This document shows positions 1 through 6,561 of a DNA stretch of 7,315 nt, piece by piece. The stretch comes from an uncultured euryarchaeote (GTDB lineage: Archaea; Thermoplasmatota; Poseidoniia; Poseidoniales; Poseidoniaceae), in the NCBI GenBank assembly GCA_937897005.1, contig CALCOQ010000005.1, forward strand, positions 1-7,315, in the 5' to 3' direction. The notes beneath the pieces were generated by a model that had not been told where the DNA came from, made no database searches, and was given only the letters and a program-made list of their open reading frames with translations. The position numbers and the translations under genes are program-made. Position 1 is the first letter of the stretch. Each line of letters starts with the position of its first letter.

Positions 1-858
1 ATCCAACTATCGCTCACTGGCCCTCCCGACCCAAGTTGGAGTGTTGCACTGGACCGTGGCACTCATGTCTCGGATCCAACCTGGGTGGCACTTGATGACC
101 TCAATGCTGCAATACTGCTGACCACCATCGATGCGAACAATGGGAACATGTGGGTCTGGAGAATCGATGGAGATAGTGGCTCACTGGACTGGGAACGAAT
201 AAGCCTGACCGGAACACAGACAGATGCGGATCCAGTCCATCTAAGAGTTCCAGGACCGGTCATCGCACAACTTGATGAGGATGCTGCACCTGAAGTGGTC
301 TTCACCATACCATCAGACCAGAATGGGCGCACGAATGGAAACGGTGCTACATTTGTTGCATGGGATCTGACCTCGACCAATGAGTTGTGGAGATTCAGAG
401 CGCCGAATGGATATGCTGATGCTGCACCGATAGCGGTTGATGAGGATGATGATGGAACCAGCGACCGCCTCTGTTGGGTGACCTGGTACAGTACCAGCAG
501 CCTGACTTTTGAGCGTCAAGGATTGACAGGTTGCCATGATATCACCGAGGAGCCGATAAGCAAGATATTCAGCCGAACCATGGATTCCAGCAGTGGTAAT
601 GACAATGATGAAATCGCTGCCAGCGCCCCACTGGCCATAGATATTGATGGAACCGGTGCTCCCGAACTCGTCGTTGGATTTGGACGTAGAGTGTATGCAT
701 TCGATGGCGATAGCGGAACCTCTGCTGATATCAACACTCACTGGGCCTCACCATTGTCAATCCCTCATCGAACATGGTCCGCTCCCGCTGCAGGAGACCT
801 CGACGGAGATGGCGCTCTGGACCTGTTGATTGGAGATACGGTGGTCAGTCGAACTGCC
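1..858 (+). other. FG-GAP-like beta-propeller region of the giant protein
   Basis: Four acidic loop motifs recur in the same frame: QLDEDAAPEVV near 274, AVDEDDDGTSD near 439, IDIDGTGAPELVV near 637 and GDLDGDGALDLLIGD near 796. They are 52-67 codons apart, the spacing of propeller blades. Each is followed by a hydrophobic strand, and several are preceded by W/F-D-x-D-S-G strand-turn segments (WRIDGDSG near 160, YAFDGDSG near 700). The pattern fits integrin-alpha-like FG-GAP/VCBS blades, whose D-x-D-x-D-G loops bind calcium. The visible part holds about four blades, so the rest of a closed propeller should lie upstream of the window. Blade boundaries are approximate. Confidence 0.75.
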
Positions 859-3800
859 GCAGATGCAGCCCCCACCAGTGATTCACGTGGAATCAGTTTC
901 AATCCAGAACAACCAGACCCAGGTGTTACAGTAACCATCAGCGCTCAGTATTCCAATATCGGCACCTCCGCTTTTGATGGAGCTTTTGATGCAGTACTCT
1001 ATCTTGGCGGAGTAGAGATCGGTAGAGATCGCAGCATTGACCTTGAACCAGTGGCGCCCAGTGGCAATGGCGGGCCGGTCACTTTCAGTGTGGACATGGT
1101 TGCGACCAGAGGCGTCCACGAGATTCAGCTGGTCCTTGACCCACTATCGAACCATTCTCAGGCGAGAGAAGATAACGATATGAGTATCACTCATCTTGAG
1201 GTGCTCGACCCATATGTGGTTGAAATCTCTGCACCGCTGGAACTGACACGGATCCTTCCGGGAGATAGTGCAGACGTGATTCCAACGGTGACTGCGATAG
1301 GACGTAAGACCGCCCAATGGAGCATGGCACTGAATGAACACCTCCCAGATGGTTGGACCATGATCGATGCCACTCCGGGCGGGAGTCAGATGGTGGAGTT
1401 GGAACCTGACACTCCTTGGAGTCCAGTCATCAGAGTCTCCATTCCAGATGGTACCGAAGGTAGTGAGAGCGGACATATCAACCTACAGATGATATTGGAT
1501 GAGGATGAGAACATCTCATTCAATGCCACGATTCCAATTGAAGTATTACGGACACAGGGTCTCTCTATCCAAGGCCCTGATGGCTTGGCCATATCACATG
1601 GAAGCGGTCGTAAAGGACATGATGCTAGTGCTTGGTTCTTGATAGAGAATCTAGGCAATGCATACGAGACCAGCAGCAGCATCACATGGAATCAGAATGG
1701 TTGGTTGGTGCAACCAAGAATCATCAATGAAGAAGGAAATGAAGTCACTCTGATAGAACTTGCACCAGGTGAGATCAGAACTTTCACCGCCAATGTTGAG
1801 GTTCCTACAGTTTCTGTATCTCTAGGTGATTCTGTGACCAATAATCTCGAGGTATGTATCGGTTCATCTAGTGATACTCTGTGTAGAGACATCGATTTCC
1901 AATTCACTGCAAATGGATTGGCATTGACTCCACCGCACATCAGAGATGAACCTCAGAATCCTAAATCCTGGCAGATACATGCAAGTAAACCCGGAGGTTC
2001 TGACCTCTCTTGGAACCTCGGTTCGGCTGGACTGCTCAAGGAGGGATGGTCATGGTCAACTGGCGGCGACCTGGAATTGGTGGCGGGCATACTCTCTACC
2101 ACACCCGGACCATCTCCTGCAGTGGGCTGGTTGAATCTGACGATTCCAGGGATAACTCCACCTGATCTACACATTGCAAATATCAGTGCACAAGGAGAAT
2201 CCTTCCATGACCTCAACCTCTCTTTACATGTGTTGCAGGTCCACCGTTCTGATATTTCATTGAGTGAAGAACTCGCTGTGCCATGGGCGGTTGATGTAGC
2301 CACAGATGAAGACGATGAAGGAGACCGTCTCATTCTGCGGTTGGAGAATCCTGGCAACGGCCTTGATTCATACCAGTTGATTGGGGAGGTTGTTGCAAAC
2401 GAGAATTTCAGTTCCAACCCGGGAGTCGCGTTCCTGATTCCCAATCCTCAAAGGAATCTCAGCGCAGGTGCGGTGGTACATGTTCCAGTCAACGTGAGCC
2501 TTTCAGCAGACATCCCTGCGAGAGTACCTATCCAATTGAGATTCACGTTGCGTTCAACCATGCTGCCAAGTGTCGAGGATACTTTCGATGTCATGATTCA
2601 AGCACGTCCTGATCATCGTTGGGACCTGCAACTGAATGGTTCATTGGACATCTCGGCCATTCCAAAAGAGAGTGTTTCATTCCAGTTCACAGCAACAAAT
2701 ACGGGAAACAGTGTGGATCACCTGACCTTAACGCCACGACCTGAAATCGATGCTGTCTCAGGCGATACATCAGAATGGGAATTCACAAGCACCACTCTGG
2801 AGGATATCGGAACTACAGAAACCTCATTGATCTGGGTGAACACCACAGTTCCAGATGATGCATGGAACGGAAGTGAAGTCGACCTGATGATCGATGTATT
2901 CGCTGAAGATGTATTGATTGAAACCATCTCTACATCGATCATGGTTGCTCATATGACGGGCTGGGGATTCAATCTTTCAAACACCTCACTGGTGATCGAC
3001 CCAGAAGGTGGTCTGATCACGGTGATGGTTGAGCAGAGAGGAAATCACCCCACCCGTCCTTGGTTCACTCTGGTCATGCCGGAATGGAATCTGTCATATC
3101 CTGAGACTATCGAACCCATTTCACCCGGAGAATCAACGATTCTGCACATCGATGTGACTCCACCGCAAGATGGGCTTGCTGGAGAAGTGAGCCTGCTTCG
3201 CATCAGAGCAAGAGAAAGTGATGGTGGTGGGCTTGGAGAAGTCAGCGTCCCTCTACGAATAGGTGCAGAGCACGCAATGGAATTGCATTCAGCAAACGTT
3301 TGGCGAGTCACATTGGAAGGTGGAATGCCACTGGTATGGCTTGAGAACAAAGGAAATGCCCTCTCGAATGTCGCCGTTTCAATAGCTGGCCTGCCCGATG
3401 GTTGGAGTACCTCAGGCAGTGACATCATGGTAATCGCTGCTGGAGAGAAGATCGGACTGGACATCGATATCGACCCGGCTGATGACTGGGATGGAAACAA
3501 CTTCCTCATCTCCATCAATATCAGTGCAGATGGTGGAATTCATCTGGAACATGACATCAGCATTCAATTATCGAATTCTTCGTGGAACAGTTCCCCCCTG
3601 CTGAACGGCATGGAAGATGATGAGATTGAAGTCAGGCTCTATGGAGAAGTGACATCAATCACCTTGTCTGATTCGAGTATCGCCGTTCGTTCTGATGTTG
3701 GATCGTGGTGGTTGACCCTCCCTTCTTCAGCCACCGACCTTCAAGCGACGATTCTCACTCCACAGGGAACTGATACTCTTGACATGCGCATTGAACCTAC

Positions 3801-4872
3801 TGCGGCAATAAGCAGAAGTATTTCCTGTAGCATCATCAATACCGTTGCAGACACATTGGGGGGTGGCGCTCACAACACTTCTGCAACCATTGCTTCATGC
3901 GATGTCCAGAACAGTACCACTCCACTTCGTGCAACACTGATCCTCTTGACCGACAGTGGGGAAATCTTGCATAGTCAAATCATCAATGCTCCAGTCAACG
4001 TAGGGATGACTGTGAATATCTCAAGTGAAGAATGGCAAGGTGATTTTGGAGAGATGGTATTGGAGATTCGTGCACTGGACTCACATGGCCGATTACTTTC
4101 CAGCGATAGCCGAACAGTCACCATTCGCCCCAGCGGATGGAACATAGGAATCGCCTACATAGAGGAGAAATCTTCTGGAGGATTGAGAATCGGAATACTT
4201 CGAAGCGGAGAGGATATTCTGGAAGGAGTGGATTGTCGTTTGACATTGAGTTCCTCAGATTGGGAATCATCGTGGGCATTGGACGTGGTCAGTTCAGATT
4301 TCGCCCCTATTCTGGACCTACCAAGACCACCTATCGATGATGGTGAAAAGGTTGATGCTGAGATATCATGTGAAAGACCATTCGATAGTGATGATGAAGC
4401 GGATGATGACACGGATGCAATCATACTGGCGAAACAGAAGATTGAGGAAACCATGGACTCGGGAATGATCTGGGCCAGTGGAGTGGCCATTCTTGTTCTG
4501 ATGTTGATGTGGTGGACAGGATTGTTGATACCCGGTTCGAAAACCCAGCGTGTAGTAACCGGTGCAAAGAAGAAAACTGCAATATCCCTGAGCAGTGCCC
4601 AGCCTACTGAATCTATCCACGATAGCGATGACAGCCTACACCTGGATGACCATTCCCAAACCTTGGATGGAAGAATCTCTCTCATCGAGATAGAAGAAAG
4701 TCTGGAAATAGAGGAAGATGAGAAAGTGAAACTCAGTCCGGGTGATGATGTTCGTCAGAGAATCAAGGAGTTACGCGCTTCTGCTAGAACCCAGAGCGAA
4801 GCCAGTGATGATGGCGATGATCTGGACAAGAGGATAGATGACCTGTTCTCACGCAGAAGCAAAGAGTCTTGA
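1..4872 (+). CDS. Giant membrane-anchored surface protein, 5'-partial (beta-propeller + CARDB/NEW3-like repeats + TM + cytoplasmic tail)
   Basis: The reading frame is open from the first base to the TGA at 4870-4872, giving 1623 visible residues. The GTG at 85 is only an internal valine: the upstream codons continue the same propeller-like sequence, so the true start lies outside the window. Domain order: FG-GAP-like blades with acidic calcium-loop motifs (1-858); a CARDB-like domain (about 889-1215); about seven more Ig-like/NEW3-like domains carrying a repeated N-x-G-N signature (about 1216-3600); further beta-rich sequence (3600-4380); an acidic stalk (about 4381-4440); one hydrophobic helix (4465-4530); a basic stop-transfer segment with KKK; and a cytoplasmic tail of about 112 residues. 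About twenty N-x-S/T sequons lie before the helix, and none of the longer tail composition looks exported. Type I topology (bulk outside, tail inside) is inferred. A role in adhesion, recognition or envelope structure is likely from the architecture; the ligand is unknown. The signal peptide is not visible. Confidence 0.93.
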   Translation: MQLSLTGPPDPSWSVALDRGTHVSDPTWVALDDLNAAILLTTIDANNGNMWVWRIDGDSGSLDWERISLTGTQTDADPVHLRVPGPVIAQLDEDAAPEVVFTIPSDQNGRTNGNGATFVAWDLTSTNELWRFRAPNGYADAAPIAVDEDDDGTSDRLCWVTWYSTSSLTFERQGLTGCHDITEEPISKIFSRTMDSSSGNDNDEIAASAPLAIDIDGTGAPELVVGFGRRVYAFDGDSGTSADINTHWASPLSIPHRTWSAPAAGDLDGDGALDLLIGDTVVSRTAADAAPTSDSRGISFNPEQPDPGVTVTISAQYSNIGTSAFDGAFDAVLYLGGVEIGRDRSIDLEPVAPSGNGGPVTFSVDMVATRGVHEIQLVLDPLSNHSQAREDNDMSITHLEVLDPYVVEISAPLELTRILPGDSADVIPTVTAIGRKTAQWSMALNEHLPDGWTMIDATPGGSQMVELEPDTPWSPVIRVSIPDGTEGSESGHINLQMILDEDENISFNATIPIEVLRTQGLSIQGPDGLAISHGSGRKGHDASAWFLIENLGNAYETSSSITWNQNGWLVQPRIINEEGNEVTLIELAPGEIRTFTANVEVPTVSVSLGDSVTNNLEVCIGSSSDTLCRDIDFQFTANGLALTPPHIRDEPQNPKSWQIHASKPGGSDLSWNLGSAGLLKEGWSWSTGGDLELVAGILSTTPGPSPAVGWLNLTIPGITPPDLHIANISAQGESFHDLNLSLHVLQVHRSDISLSEELAVPWAVDVATDEDDEGDRLILRLENPGNGLDSYQLIGEVVANENFSSNPGVAFLIPNPQRNLSAGAVVHVPVNVSLSADIPARVPIQLRFTLRSTMLPSVEDTFDVMIQARPDHRWDLQLNGSLDISAIPKESVSFQFTATNTGNSVDHLTLTPRPEIDAVSGDTSEWEFTSTTLEDIGTTETSLIWVNTTVPDDAWNGSEVDLMIDVFAEDVLIETISTSIMVAHMTGWGFNLSNTSLVIDPEGGLITVMVEQRGNHPTRPWFTLVMPEWNLSYPETIEPISPGESTILHIDVTPPQDGLAGEVSLLRIRARESDGGGLGEVSVPLRIGAEHAMELHSANVWRVTLEGGMPLVWLENKGNALSNVAVSIAGLPDGWSTSGSDIMVIAAGEKIGLDIDIDPADDWDGNNFLISINISADGGIHLEHDISIQLSNSSWNSSPLLNGMEDDEIEVRLYGEVTSITLSDSSIAVRSDVGSWWLTLPSSATDLQATILTPQGTDTLDMRIEPTAAISRSISCSIINTVADTLGGGAHNTSATIASCDVQNSTTPLRATLILLTDSGEILHSQIINAPVNVGMTVNISSEEWQGDFGEMVLEIRALDSHGRLLSSDSRTVTIRPSGWNIGIAYIEEKSSGGLRIGILRSGEDILEGVDCRLTLSSSDWESSWALDVVSSDFAPILDLPRPPIDDGEKVDAEISCERPFDSDDEADDDTDAIILAKQKIEETMDSGMIWASGVAILVLMLMWWTGLLIPGSKTQRVVTGAKKKTAISLSSAQPTESIHDSDDSLHLDDHSQTLDGRISLIEIEESLEIEEDEKVKLSPGDDVRQRIKELRASARTQSEASDDGDDLDKRIDDLFSRRSKES
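889..3600 (+). repeat. Protein-level tandem array of CARDB/NEW3-like Ig-fold domains (about 8 units)
   Basis: A strand-turn signature of the type N-x-G-N/T recurs at 955 (NIGT), 1294 (AIGR), 1648 (NLGN), 2014 (NLGS), 2347 (NPGN), 2698 (NTGN), 3034 (QRGN) and 3346 (NKGN). Spacings are 312-366 bases, about 104-122 residues. In four units a Gly-Trp pair follows 10-19 residues later (1351, 1699, 2044, 3400), twice as LPDGW, and proline/glycine-rich 'L-x-P-G-E/D' turns recur after it. This matches the logic of the NPCBM-associated NEW3 domain and of CARDB, both Ig-like beta-sandwiches. The first unit (889-1215) is the best CARDB match. The copies are strongly diverged in DNA, so this is an old protein repeat and not a DNA satellite. 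Unit edges are approximate. Confidence 0.7.
4465..4869 (+). other. Transmembrane anchor and cytoplasmic tail of the giant protein
   Basis: A 22-residue hydrophobic segment (4465-4530, starting MIWASGVAIL and ending WWTGLLI) is followed by a Lys/Arg-rich stretch (KTQRVV...AKKK), the usual cytoplasmic flank under the positive-inside rule. The remaining tail is long and very charged: a Ser/Asp-rich linker, a Glu-rich segment near 4690-4730, then predicted helices with RQRIKELR (about 4756-4779) and DKRIDDLFSRR (about 4825-4857). Sorting signals of the PGF-CTERM type have only a few basic residues after the helix, so this is a permanent anchor with an interaction-ready tail. The tail's function is unknown. 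Confidence 0.8.
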
Positions 4873-4898
4873 AAGACGGCCATGCCGCTCGGTTGGGG

Positions 4899-5561
4899 AT
4901 GAGTATGGATTTACTTGAGAATGCCTCCACCAATCCATTCCACACCTTCGATCCAATCGACGGAAAGTTGACTGAAGTTCTCATCCATGCACTGGAAGCC
5001 TCGGTGGGCGGTGATGATGAGCAATTGTTGAAGTTGTTCAATGATGACAAGCGGCTTCAAGAACGATTGGCGAGGGAATCAGTTGAAACTCTTGCGCAAC
5101 GAAGTGACATCCCATGGGACGATGCAACCGTATTGTGGATGATTGCCAGACAGACTGAGGATGATGGCACTCCTGCATGGTTGGACAAGGGTATGGCAAG
5201 AGATAAACTTGGTAGATTTCCTTGGGCTGACGGCTCACCACTCACATACCTACTGGAATTCATGATAGTTGATGAGGATACAGAAATCAAGGACCTGTTG
5301 TTGAAACTGAATCTTGGACTGTGCGAATCGAACATCGGCCATGACCGATATGAGAATGGATTCGGGGGGCTCTCCTTGATGGGCTGGCTGAATGAAGAAG
5401 AGGTTGAATCGATGGGCAGGAGGTTGCTGCATACTTCTTGGGGTGTTTCATCTGTGGAACCCTTCGATGGTGGTGTCAGAACAATCATCAAGCACTTGAC
5501 GGTATTACTCAAATCTGCTCGTGCCAAGAGCACTGGAATATTGTTGAGGCGGCACTCGTGA
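4899..5561 (+). CDS. Conserved-looking soluble protein of unknown function
   Basis: I do not recognise this family. From the ATG at 4899 the product has 220 residues. An ATG two codons later (4905) is equally possible and has the G-rich GGGGATGA just upstream; a TTG at 4869 would overlap the stop of the preceding gene and adds an unconvincing leader. No signal peptide, membrane segment, metal-binding cysteine cluster or nucleotide-binding loop is visible. The composition is acidic and leucine-rich, suggesting a mainly helical cytoplasmic protein. Notable segments are the Trp/Asp-rich centre (IPWDDATVLWM, then GRFPWADGSPLTYLLEF), a glycine-rich YENGFGGLSLMGWL, and a C-terminus that turns basic (RAKSTGILLRRHS). 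It starts within about 30 bases of the giant surface gene on the same strand, so co-transcription is likely and a link to that protein's cytoplasmic tail is possible but unproven. Confidence 0.82.
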   Translation: MSMDLLENASTNPFHTFDPIDGKLTEVLIHALEASVGGDDEQLLKLFNDDKRLQERLARESVETLAQRSDIPWDDATVLWMIARQTEDDGTPAWLDKGMARDKLGRFPWADGSPLTYLLEFMIVDEDTEIKDLLLKLNLGLCESNIGHDRYENGFGGLSLMGWLNEEEVESMGRRLLHTSWGVSSVEPFDGGVRTIIKHLTVLLKSARAKSTGILLRRHS

Positions 5562-5571
5562 CTCACTTGAC

Positions 5572-5580
5572 ATTTTCTTC
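5572..5580 (+). terminator. Possible T-rich transcription terminator at the convergent junction
   Basis: Eleven bases after the stop of the unknown plus-strand gene comes a short pyrimidine tract (ATTTTCTTC). Archaeal termination often uses T-rich tracts on the non-template strand, without a strong hairpin. This tract is short, interrupted by C and overlaps the stop codon of purC on the other strand, so the call is weak. Confidence 0.2.
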
Positions 5581-6490
5581 AGAAGGTTTGACCGGTCAAT
5601 CGTTCAAACATCAATGCATACAAAGTTGCAGTACGTTCTATCATCGACTGAGGAAGGGCGGGAATTGAAGGCTCTTTGAGACCATCTGCTCGGGCATCAT
5701 AGAGTTCTTTGTGGTGACCGTTCTCAATGTAATGCCCCCTGACGAATTCCTTCGACAATTGCACAATCTCTCCTCTTTCGTAAGCCTCTCTATCCCACCA
5801 ACGATCTTCATCCAGGGTACCGAAACTGTCGACCAAAACTGGAATCCTGCCAGGACCCAGTGCGAATTCCTTCTTTCCATCAACGTGAATCAAGCCATTC
5901 TTTGCAGCCTCACGATCGATGATTGCATCCACCTTGAGCACGACCTCCTTTATGGCATCCAGTTCATCGGCACTCAAACCAGAAATCTGCAAGGCCTCTT
6001 CAGTATCGAGTAATCGGTCGAATGCCTCGAATTTGGTGGAGACCTCAAGATATGGAACTGGGAGTTTAACCCCTTCCTCAAGAACCGACCCTGCATCAAA
6101 GCCGAATTCCTCTGCTCCAACCTCGCCCTTCTGGTATCTACGCCAACCTGAACCAGCCAGATGATGTCGACAAATGACCTCCAATGGGACGAATACATTC
6201 TCCATTTCGGGAGTGATGGCACCTGCTTCCCTGATTACATCAAAACGGCGTGCAAGACAACGGTCAGGGGCATTCATCTCCAAAAGATGAGTATCACAAA
6301 CGCCTTCTTGTTCTACCAATTTGAGCCAATGGCATGACGAACGATTGAGGCTCTCGCCCTTGCGAGGAATGAGGCTCGGAATGATTTGATCAAAGACAGA
6401 AATCTGATCGGTATAACGAAATTCGATGATATCTGGGTCATCGGTCGACCAAACTTGTTTGACCTTACCTGAATAGAGGAGTTCTCCCAT
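5579..6490 (-). CDS. purC: Phosphoribosylaminoimidazole-succinocarboxamide synthase (SAICAR synthase)
   Basis: PurC joins CAIR and L-aspartate, using ATP, to make SAICAR in cytoplasmic de novo purine (IMP) synthesis. The 303-residue product shows the family's motifs in order: GKVKQVW (8-14) in the ATP-binding lobe, TDQISVFD (27-34), EVICRHHLAGSGW (104-116), STKFEAFD (151-158), GLIHVDGKKEFALG (199-212), VDSFGTLDEDRWW (220-232) and SKEFVRGHY (246-254). The ATG at 6490 is the first start after an in-frame stop 15 bases upstream and puts the N-terminus where the family begins. The length is near the long form (yeast and mycobacterial enzymes, about 300 residues) and above the short form (about 240 in E. 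coli). The usual Asp-Glu pair before the TPDxxRxW-like motif is Asp-Ser here (221-222). The gene lies downstream of eif6 on the same strand and may be co-transcribed with it or have its own promoter. Confidence 0.97.
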   Translation of the reverse strand: MGELLYSGKVKQVWSTDDPDIIEFRYTDQISVFDQIIPSLIPRKGESLNRSSCHWLKLVEQEGVCDTHLLEMNAPDRCLARRFDVIREAGAITPEMENVFVPLEVICRHHLAGSGWRRYQKGEVGAEEFGFDAGSVLEEGVKLPVPYLEVSTKFEAFDRLLDTEEALQISGLSADELDAIKEVVLKVDAIIDREAAKNGLIHVDGKKEFALGPGRIPVLVDSFGTLDEDRWWDREAYERGEIVQLSKEFVRGHYIENGHHKELYDARADGLKEPSIPALPQSMIERTATLYALMFERLTGQTF

Positions 6491-6537
6491 GCGGCTGCAG
6501 TCTCAAAAGACGCCCTTCAACGTTGCTTCCATGCAAT

Positions 6538-6552
6538 CACTCGAAATTTCAC
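6538..6552 (-). promoter_or_regulatory. Candidate promoter element upstream of purC
   Basis: The 71-base gap between eif6 and purC contains one A/T-rich block (TGTGAAATTTCGA on the minus strand), about 50-60 bases before the purC start. An archaeal TATA element there would place transcription start roughly 30 bases before the ATG. It is a poor match to TTTAWATA, and the self-complementary GAAATTTC could equally be chance or part of an eif6 end. The rest of the gap shows no RNA gene or strong hairpin. Confidence 0.18.
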
Positions 6553-6561
6553 AAGAAATGC

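Noticed and set aside
85..87. GTG as the start of the giant protein
   Set aside because: The frame stays open to the left edge and the upstream residues (for example SVALDRGTHVSDPTWVALDD) continue the propeller-like sequence, so the gene is truncated by the window.
1953..2444. A 163-codon open frame on the minus strand
   Set aside because: It is a shadow of the repeat array: the composition (Ser/Pro/Arg-rich) is typical of a reversed coding frame, and the plus frame carries conserved repeat motifs throughout.
3045..3518. A 157-codon open frame on the minus strand
   Set aside because: It is antisense to two repeat units of the giant protein and shows no recognisable motif.
3857..3863. G-run as a possible frameshift site
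   Set aside because: The frame continues without interruption on both sides, with beta-rich sequence in the same frame up to the TM helix; the run needs no slippage to explain the product.
4465..4540. Archaeosortase (PGF-CTERM) sorting signal
   Set aside because: There is no PGF motif before the helix, and more than 100 residues follow it, while processed proteins end just after the basic cluster.
4155..4685. A 176-codon open frame on the minus strand across the end of the giant gene
   Set aside because: It is antisense to clear coding sequence containing the TM helix and stop-transfer segment, its own product is a Ser-rich low-complexity sequence without domain features, and no ribosome site precedes it.
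5719..6164. Plus-strand open frames inside the purC region
   Set aside because: They are shadows of purC, whose minus-strand frame carries all the family motifs.
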